From positions 1 through 64,000 of the forward strand of contig CAZHPZ010000002.1 in the NCBI GenBank assembly GCA_964534905.1: a stretch of 64,000 nucleotides of DNA, written 5' to 3'. Below, piece by piece: positions 59,260 through 64,000 of the stretch. Source of the DNA: RGIG4608 sp964534905 (lineage in GTDB: Bacteria > Bacillota > Clostridia > Oscillospirales > CAG-272). How positions within the stretch are numbered: the first letter of the stretch is position 1; the number at the start of each line of letters is the position of its first letter. Made by a program: the position numbers and the translations under genes. A model generated the notes under the pieces. That model worked only from the letters and a program-made list of their open reading frames with translations. It was not told the DNA's origin and made no database searches.

Positions 59260-60471
59260 TCAGGATTTGGGCACCAAGCCTCTCTCCGACGCAAGATCGT
59301 CAAGAAGCTCGTATGCTCCCTCGTATCTGAACGCCGTTGCTATTCTATAAAGGCAGGGCGTGGTATCAAATCCGCGACGCTTTGTAAGTGCGCACGGATA
59401 ACGTGAGCTGATATATTTTTTGGGATTCAGGGGCAGATACAGCATTACTCTCGAATCTCTGATATCCATTTTGGCGTAAATATCGGAATCAATGTGAAAG
59501 ACCGCGCATTGCTCGGTAACTCGACACTTCATACCCGTATAATTAAGGAGAGTCTTTGAAAGTGCGTCATATCTCGTACGAACGACCGTTCCCGCGTCTC
59601 CGTATCTTTGCGAAAAGAGCGTCTTATCATCATCGTAATTCTCCGTATCGACCTCAAGTCCGTCCACTGCCTGCGTTGCCGCCTCTGCAGCATCGTGTGA
59701 GATTCCCTGCTCCTCAGCCGCATCGGGCTCACCGAGTTTCGGAATTCCGATGTCTATCTTCACGAGTCTGTCGGAATTTACACCGTAATGCGTTATTTTA
59801 AGCTTTTCAAATTCAAGCTCGTGCTTAGCTGCGACAAGAAAGAATTTCTGTCTTATCTCCTCATCACGCTCAAATTCGAAATCGAAGCTTGTAATAAGAT
59901 TCGAATCGGATACAAGTATCAAGCTACAGCAGTTAGACTTAATGTCAAAATACACATAGCAACCGTCGTTATCCAGCGATTCAAAGAGATACATTCCGTA
60001 AATTTTGAGTTCAACAAGATCCGTTGAAAGCTGTTTTGCAATGCTTGCAAAGGAATCAACTATCGCATTCGGTACAAAGTATGTATTATATGTATATCCA
60101 ACGCCGCGTTTGTAAGAATTTGTGACCGTAAGATATTTATCCTTATCAAATCGTGATTTTATTTCCTTGGAATACAAATATCCAGCATAAATCGACTGCT
60201 TGGTCGGTATTGAAACAGTATTTTTATACACCTCTCTGCATCTTAAGAGAAGCATTATAGACGGCATTTTGGATATGCCGAGTTTAGTCATTTCAAATTT
60301 TATTCTTTCAACAAGCGGTTCGGTATGTACGATAACCCCGTCATTAACGAGATAATCCTCGAGAGCTATTGTAAACTCCTTTACCTGCTCACTCTTCTTT
60401 TCGGGAAAAGATATTTTAAGATATCCCTTGCCGAAATTACAATATTCAAAAATGCACTGACTGCGAGCCAT
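59260..60471 (-). CDS. PilM-position protein with a distinct C-terminal domain
   Basis: 403 residues. It occupies the slot of PilM, and the first 250 residues have an actin-like look (SQCIFEYCNFGKGYLKISF at the N terminus, CYVYFDIKSNCCSLILVSDS in the middle), but the ATP motifs are weak. From about 285 on there is a separate compact domain (FSQRYGDAGTVVRTRYDALSK, LNYTGMKCRV, IYAKMDIRDSRVMLYLPLNPKKY, CLYRIATAF). I recognise a similar layout from uncharacterised Oscillospirales proteins but cannot name it. No PilN or PilO gene follows. It starts where the preceding pilin stops (TAATG). A cytosolic partner for pilus assembly is likely. Confidence 0.55.
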   Translation of the reverse strand: MARSQCIFEYCNFGKGYLKISFPEKKSEQVKEFTIALEDYLVNDGVIVHTEPLVERIKFEMTKLGISKMPSIMLLLRCREVYKNTVSIPTKQSIYAGYLYSKEIKSRFDKDKYLTVTNSYKRGVGYTYNTYFVPNAIVDSFASIAKQLSTDLVELKIYGMYLFESLDNDGCYVYFDIKSNCCSLILVSDSNLITSFDFEFERDEEIRQKFFLVAAKHELEFEKLKITHYGVNSDRLVKIDIGIPKLGEPDAAEEQGISHDAAEAATQAVDGLEVDTENYDDDKTLFSQRYGDAGTVVRTRYDALSKTLLNYTGMKCRVTEQCAVFHIDSDIYAKMDIRDSRVMLYLPLNPKKYISSRYPCALTKRRGFDTTPCLYRIATAFRYEGAYELLDDLASERGLVPKS

Positions 60472-60920
60472 TATTCTCCTCCGTTTTCTGCCGATAGAAT
60501 TTCTTGCGATGAAATTCCAAGCGTAAATACATATTCCGCGTTTTCGTATTCTAACTTACACTTTACAAAATAAAGTTCTGTATCTGTATCTTTGCCTTTT
60601 TTTGTGTATATCTTAAAATATTTAAGCTGAGTATCGCTGATGATAACCTTTGTACCGTTATCCTCATTGACTATATTACCGTTTTCAAGTTTAACCGCAG
60701 CTAATTTTTTATTTATTTCATCTTTATTTGCATCCTTAACCAGGCCTCGAAGATATGTCTCGATATTTTGAACCTCCATAAGCTCCTCGGACTTGTGTAT
60801 AAGATCACCCGACGAAGTTGCAATAAAAACAAAGGTCGTGCCTATGGCAGTCATAATTATTGCGGATATCGCAATAACGACAAGAACCTCAACCAGGGTA
60901 AATCCACGTTTTTTTGTCAT
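60471..60920 (-). CDS. Minor pilin-like protein, first gene of the pil operon
   Basis: 149 residues. MTKKRGFTLVEVLVVIAISA is a class III prepilin signal, with Glu+5 and a hydrophobic helix to about residue 30; the head is mixed alpha/beta with one Cys. Resembles PulG/PilE- or PilV-type proteins. GAGGAGG sits seven bases before the ATG. It is the first gene behind the consensus promoter at 61017-61045 and overlaps the PilM-slot gene by one base, so the whole cluster to 54883 is probably one operon of seven genes. Confidence 0.85.
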   Translation of the reverse strand: MTKKRGFTLVEVLVVIAISAIIMTAIGTTFVFIATSSGDLIHKSEELMEVQNIETYLRGLVKDANKDEINKKLAAVKLENGNIVNEDNGTKVIISDTQLKYFKIYTKKGKDTDTELYFVKCKLEYENAEYVFTLGISSQEILSAENGGE

Positions 60921-60963
60921 AGGTCAGCCTCCTCTCAATCAAATACGGATAAAAACAAGTACG

Positions 60964-60992
60964 GCGAGGAGATGACACGGTCATCACCTCGC
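60964..60992 (-). other. Leader hairpin of the pil operon
   Basis: GCGAGG-A-GATGAC pairs with GTCATC-A-CCTCGC, a 12-bp stem with one A/A mismatch and a three-base loop. It lies in the 90-base leader between the promoter and the first ribosome binding site; without a T run it is not a terminator. It may stabilise the RNA or respond to a regulator. Confidence 0.55.
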
Positions 60993-61016
60993 TGATACCT
61001 ATTGTTTATCTAATTT

Positions 61017-61045
61017 ATTATAACACCACAAGCACGCATTGTCAA
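61017..61045 (-). promoter_or_regulatory. Consensus promoter of the pil operon
   Basis: On the minus strand, TTGACA (61040-61045) and TATAAT (61017-61022) have a 17-bp spacer and a TGT extension: perfect at both boxes. Transcription would start near 61010. Confidence 0.85.
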
Positions 61046-61118
61046 TACTTTTTTCACTCCGTCTTAGAGCGTAATTCTATCTTTTTTACATTTTATTAAC
61101 ATCAAAATCAATGATATC

Positions 61119-61148
61119 GGGGCGACTCGTACAATACCGAGCCGCCCC
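61119..61148 (-). terminator. Hairpin after the zinc-ribbon membrane protein
   Basis: GGGGCG-A-CTCG and CGAG-C-CGCCCC form a 10-bp stem with one mismatch, 10 bases past the stop codon. The T tract on the minus strand is poor, so termination may be weak and some transcripts may continue into the pil leader. Confidence 0.45.
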
Positions 61149-61157
61149 CAACCTCAA

Positions 61158-61565
61158 TCAGGTTCTTTTATCGAATTTTTCGCCGCATTTAACGCAGGTC
61201 AATGTAATCTTACCTTTACCCTTAGGTACCCTGAGCCATGTTTTACATTTCGGGCAACGGTAAAATCTATGTGTTTTTCTCTGCTGCCATCTTGTTTTGC
61301 TCATTTTAACGGCGCTGAGATATTTTCTGTTCTCACTTACCCGTTTATAAATATTTTTCGAAAGAATGCGGAACCAGGCATAGCCTAAAAGCGCATACGT
61401 GATGATACAAAAGATTATTTTAACTACGCCTCTCGGGCAAAATCCGTAAATAAGGAACGTCACTATCGAAGCGATAACGGAAATCTTGGCAAGATTGTCA
61501 AATCCGTTTCTGCCATAGAAAAACATTCTTATCTTTCCTGATAATTTACTGAAAAAATTTCGCAT
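61158..61565 (-). CDS. Zinc-ribbon membrane protein, unrecognised
   Basis: 135 residues. Two membrane segments (about 25-45 and 50-68; VIASIVTFLIYGF, VVKIIFCIITYALLGYAWF) are followed by a basic stretch and a C-terminal zinc ribbon YRCPKCKTWLRVPKGKGKITLTCVKCGEKF. Such ribbons often bind nucleic acids or metal; topology suggests it faces the cytosol. It lies 12 bases after the MacB-like transporter gene, with AGGAG upstream, so it is probably co-transcribed with it. Function unknown. Confidence 0.7.
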   Translation of the reverse strand: MRNFFSKLSGKIRMFFYGRNGFDNLAKISVIASIVTFLIYGFCPRGVVKIIFCIITYALLGYAWFRILSKNIYKRVSENRKYLSAVKMSKTRWQQRKTHRFYRCPKCKTWLRVPKGKGKITLTCVKCGEKFDKRT

Positions 61566-61577
61566 TGTTATCTCCTA

Positions 61578-64000
61578 TTACTCCGAACGAAGTGCTATTA
61601 CGGGATCCTTCTTGGAAGCCGTTTTTGCCGGGAACAATCCGGCGATAAATGTCAGCGCCATACTGATAAGAACAAGTATAACGGCCGGTGCGATCTCAAG
61701 AACAGCCTTAAGCTCGGCAATTCCCGTAAGTGAGTAAAGTATGATATTTATTATCACTATAAGCCCGAGCGAGCAAACGATACCTATCATACCGGAGACG
61801 AAGCCCACGAACAGCGTTTCCGCATTGAAAACACGTCCTATATCACGCTTGGATGCACCGATAGCGCGCAGTATTCCGATTTCTTTTGTACGTTCAAGAA
61901 CCGAGATATACGTGATAATTCCTATCATTATCGAGGAAACGACAAGGGATATCGCAACGAATGCGATAAGCACGTACGAAATCGCATCTACAATGGTTGT
62001 AACGGAATTCATAAGAATCGCAACGGTATCGGTATATGTGATCTTATCGTCATCGTCACTCTGCATATTATTGTACTGCTCGATCAGTGCGGCTACCTTT
62101 TCCTTAGCCTCGAAATCCTTGGGATAAATCGATATCGCCGTCGGATTGCTCATATCAATGTATCCGAGACGCTCAAGGTTTCCGCTGTACGTGTTTTCGG
62201 TTACTCTGTCCTTATTAACGTATTCGAGTATCTTGTTTATTATGACAGTCGCCGTATCCGACGGATATTTATCGAGGATATCCTTAACAAACGGAATATC
62301 GTCTATCGTAAGTCCCATGGAATCGAATCTGATTCCGGTGAACATATCCACCTCGTTATTAGACATCTGTGCCCTAACTACATCGCTTTTATTCCCGTTT
62401 GAAATAACCGTTTCACGAAGGTCGGACATATATCCTATCGTACCTATATTCGACATTGCCATAGAATCGTTCTCGGGACGCACTATACCTACTATTTTAA
62501 GACCGAGAGCATTTTCAAGACGTTCGTTAAGTATAGCCTGATCCTCTTCATTGCTTGTGTCAAGCTCTCTTATCTTATCGTCCTCAAGCACAAAATGATC
62601 GCTGTCAAGAAGTATCTTGAACTCAAAATCGTATATTTCGTCAAAGGTATAGCTCGTAGACTCTATAACATAGGTATTTTCCTTACCCGTAAGATATGAT
62701 TCCATTGCATGCTTCATATATTCCTCAAGCTCCGCCGCATCGCGTATGCCGAGAATATAGAGAGAATAGTCGGATATCTGATTACTCTCGTTAACTATCA
62801 AAACTATCTCGTTCTGATTTTCGGGATATCTTCCGTCAACAAGCGTGTAATCCTTAGCAATGGCTTCTGTATTTCCCGTCAACTCAGTCCAACCTGTAAC
62901 GCTGCCCATAGTACCCATCATAGAGCTCATATACTTAACCATTTCCATGGACTGTCCTGTCATTCCCATATTAGAGAACAGATCGGTCATTCCCTTTGAG
63001 CTGTTTTTATACGTACCGTCATCCTGACGGAGATAGGTGTTCAATTCTAACGGATACGAATATTTGATATCAGTACAATATTCATAAAATTCCGGAGTCG
63101 ATTCTATATATTTTTTGAATTTTGCAAGGTCGTTTTTGGATACAGACGTTGTCATACTCGTCATAAGAGATGTCATTATATCACTCGAATAGACCTTATT
63201 GGGATCCTTTGGAGCAGACGAGCCCGAGCTTTGCATCAAGGAAGCCATCATTGACGATGTATCCATAGAGCTTTGCTGAATCTGTATCGGATAAGACGAC
63301 ATTGTGCTTTCCTCTATCGACTTTATATATGCGTTAACGCCTGTCGATACCGATAAAATGAGTGCGATACCGATAATACCTATCGAGCCGGCAAAGGAAG
63401 TAAGGAATGTTCTTCCCTTTTTGGTCATAAGGTTATTAAACGAAAGTGAGAGAGCCGTAAAGAACGACATAGAGGACTTTTTCCTCTTTCTCGCATTTTC
63501 ACGCTTTATCTGAACCTCGGTCTTTTCGACATACTCCACCTTACCGTCAAAGGGATCGGTATCGTCGACAAGATTTCCGTCACGCAGGCGTATTATTCTC
63601 GTCGAATATTGCTCCGCGAGCTCGGGATTGTGAGTTACCATTACAACAAGGCGATCCTTAGCAATCTCCTTGAGAAGCTCCATTACCTGAACACTCGTCT
63701 CGGAGTCAAGCGCACCCGTAGGCTCGTCGGCAAGCAAAATATCGGGATTGTTTATCAAGGCTCTCGCAATCGCAACTCTCTGCATCTGACCGCCCGAAAG
63801 CTGATTGGGACGCTTGTGTATGTGGTTTTTAAGTCCGACCTTATCGAGTGCCGCAATGGCTCTCTTTTTTCTTTCATTCTTCGATATACCGCTGAGAGTC
63901 AAGGCAAGCTCAACATTCGAGAGTATCGTCTGGTGAGGAATGAGGTTATAGTTCTGGAAGATAAAGCCTATCGAGTGGTTTCTGTATGTATCCCAATCGC
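61578..64000 (-). CDS. MacB-like ABC transporter, ATPase fused to FtsX-type permease (partial)
   Basis: The reading frame continues past the window end, so the N terminus is missing. Reading back from 64000, the first codons encode GFIFQNYNLIPHQTILSNVEL, a LolD/MacB-type Q-loop, then signature LSGGQMQRVAIARAL, Walker B ILLADEPTGALD and H-loop VMVTHNPELAE. After a linker comes the permease: one membrane helix (TFLTSFAGSIGIIGIALIL), a large extracellular region of about 450 residues rich in Met, Ser and Asp, and three helices ending in FtsX motifs (YISVLERTKEIGILRAIGASKRDIGRVFNAE, then GLFPAKTASKKDPVIALRSE). Such proteins pump peptides or lipids, or act as mechanotransmitters, and do not import. 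Confidence 0.9.
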   Translation of the reverse strand, partial: DWDTYRNHSIGFIFQNYNLIPHQTILSNVELALTLSGISKNERKKRAIAALDKVGLKNHIHKRPNQLSGGQMQRVAIARALINNPDILLADEPTGALDSETSVQVMELLKEIAKDRLVVMVTHNPELAEQYSTRIIRLRDGNLVDDTDPFDGKVEYVEKTEVQIKRENARKRKKSSMSFFTALSLSFNNLMTKKGRTFLTSFAGSIGIIGIALILSVSTGVNAYIKSIEESTMSSYPIQIQQSSMDTSSMMASLMQSSGSSAPKDPNKVYSSDIMTSLMTSMTTSVSKNDLAKFKKYIESTPEFYEYCTDIKYSYPLELNTYLRQDDGTYKNSSKGMTDLFSNMGMTGQSMEMVKYMSSMMGTMGSVTGWTELTGNTEAIAKDYTLVDGRYPENQNEIVLIVNESNQISDYSLYILGIRDAAELEEYMKHAMESYLTGKENTYVIESTSYTFDEIYDFEFKILLDSDHFVLEDDKIRELDTSNEEDQAILNERLENALGLKIVGIVRPENDSMAMSNIGTIGYMSDLRETVISNGNKSDVVRAQMSNNEVDMFTGIRFDSMGLTIDDIPFVKDILDKYPSDTATVIINKILEYVNKDRVTENTYSGNLERLGYIDMSNPTAISIYPKDFEAKEKVAALIEQYNNMQSDDDDKITYTDTVAILMNSVTTIVDAISYVLIAFVAISLVVSSIMIGIITYISVLERTKEIGILRAIGASKRDIGRVFNAETLFVGFVSGMIGIVCSLGLIVIINIILYSLTGIAELKAVLEIAPAVILVLISMALTFIAGLFPAKTASKKDPVIALRSE

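Noticed and set aside
1..64000. rRNA or tRNA genes
   Set aside because: I noticed no tRNA cloverleaf (GGTTCGAATCC-like arm with matching acceptor) or conserved rRNA segments on either strand; a dedicated scan could still find one.

Overview
The window looks like a chromosomal segment of a spore-forming, anaerobic member of the Clostridia with low-to-moderate GC (an uncultured gut Oscillospirales- or Christensenellales-like lineage is plausible, but the sequence does not settle the family). Evidence: sporulation genes spoVT and sigG, a signal-less CwlC-like amidase, [4Fe-4S] serine dehydratase and enoate-reductase-type flavoenzymes, lipoproteins with Thr-rich stalks, SLH-domain proteins, consensus TTGACA/TATAAT promoters with frequent extended -10 boxes, and AGGAGG ribosome binding sites. 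No rRNA, tRNA, CRISPR array, IS element or prophage was recognised, so most of this is vertically inherited core genome with some accessory modules.

Layout. 0-4 kb: an operon of an Fe-S/FAD enoate reductase-like enzyme and a split aconitase X. 4-6 kb: an intergenic stretch with paired palindromes and a structured leader in front of an orphan beta-helix pilin-like protein. 5.9-7.6 kb: spoVT and an orphan OmpR-type response regulator. 7.7-11.2 kb: a heterodimeric ABC exporter with one degenerate ATPase site. 11.3-31 kb: housekeeping genes (prfB, tmcAL, ackA, a PRK06851-like ATPase, rqcH, an SLH protein, an rluA-type synthase, murA, ligA, an amidase, rsmI, asd, a methyltransferase, a frame-interrupted FolC-like gene, ddl). 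31.8-43.5 kb: an XRE-HTH/L-serine dehydratase fusion, an SGNH-type esterase lipoprotein, a SpoU methyltransferase, an M6 protease lipoprotein, a MarR-MATE operon, a HAD phosphatase, an M32 carboxypeptidase next to a barnase-like lipoprotein, and xth. 43.5-50.8 kb: tdk-pepT, an acyltransferase/DUF6320/flavin reductase operon, sigG with a Cys-rich partner, and an E2-like acyltransferase lacking its catalytic His. 51-54.8 kb: a divergent metal locus (an ArsR-AraC hybrid regulator and a CmpB-like membrane protein against a separate HMA protein and a Zn/Cd P-type ATPase). 54.9-61 kb: a type IV pilus/pseudopilus operon. 61.1-64 kb: a zinc-ribbon membrane protein and a MacB-like ABC transporter cut by the window edge.

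The most unusual items are: (i) the ArsR-AraC hybrid regulator with two 17-bp direct repeats upstream of a metal-efflux promoter; (ii) the DNA-binding domain fused to serine dehydratase, with a palindrome over its own start of transcription; (iii) the FolC-like gene whose two frames join exactly at an A AAA AAG slippery heptamer; (iv) the pilus operon with a 403-aa protein in the PilM slot carrying an unrelated C-terminal domain; and (v) the palindrome pair and structured leader before the orphan pilin. All functional statements come from reading motifs and gene order; no database search was run.
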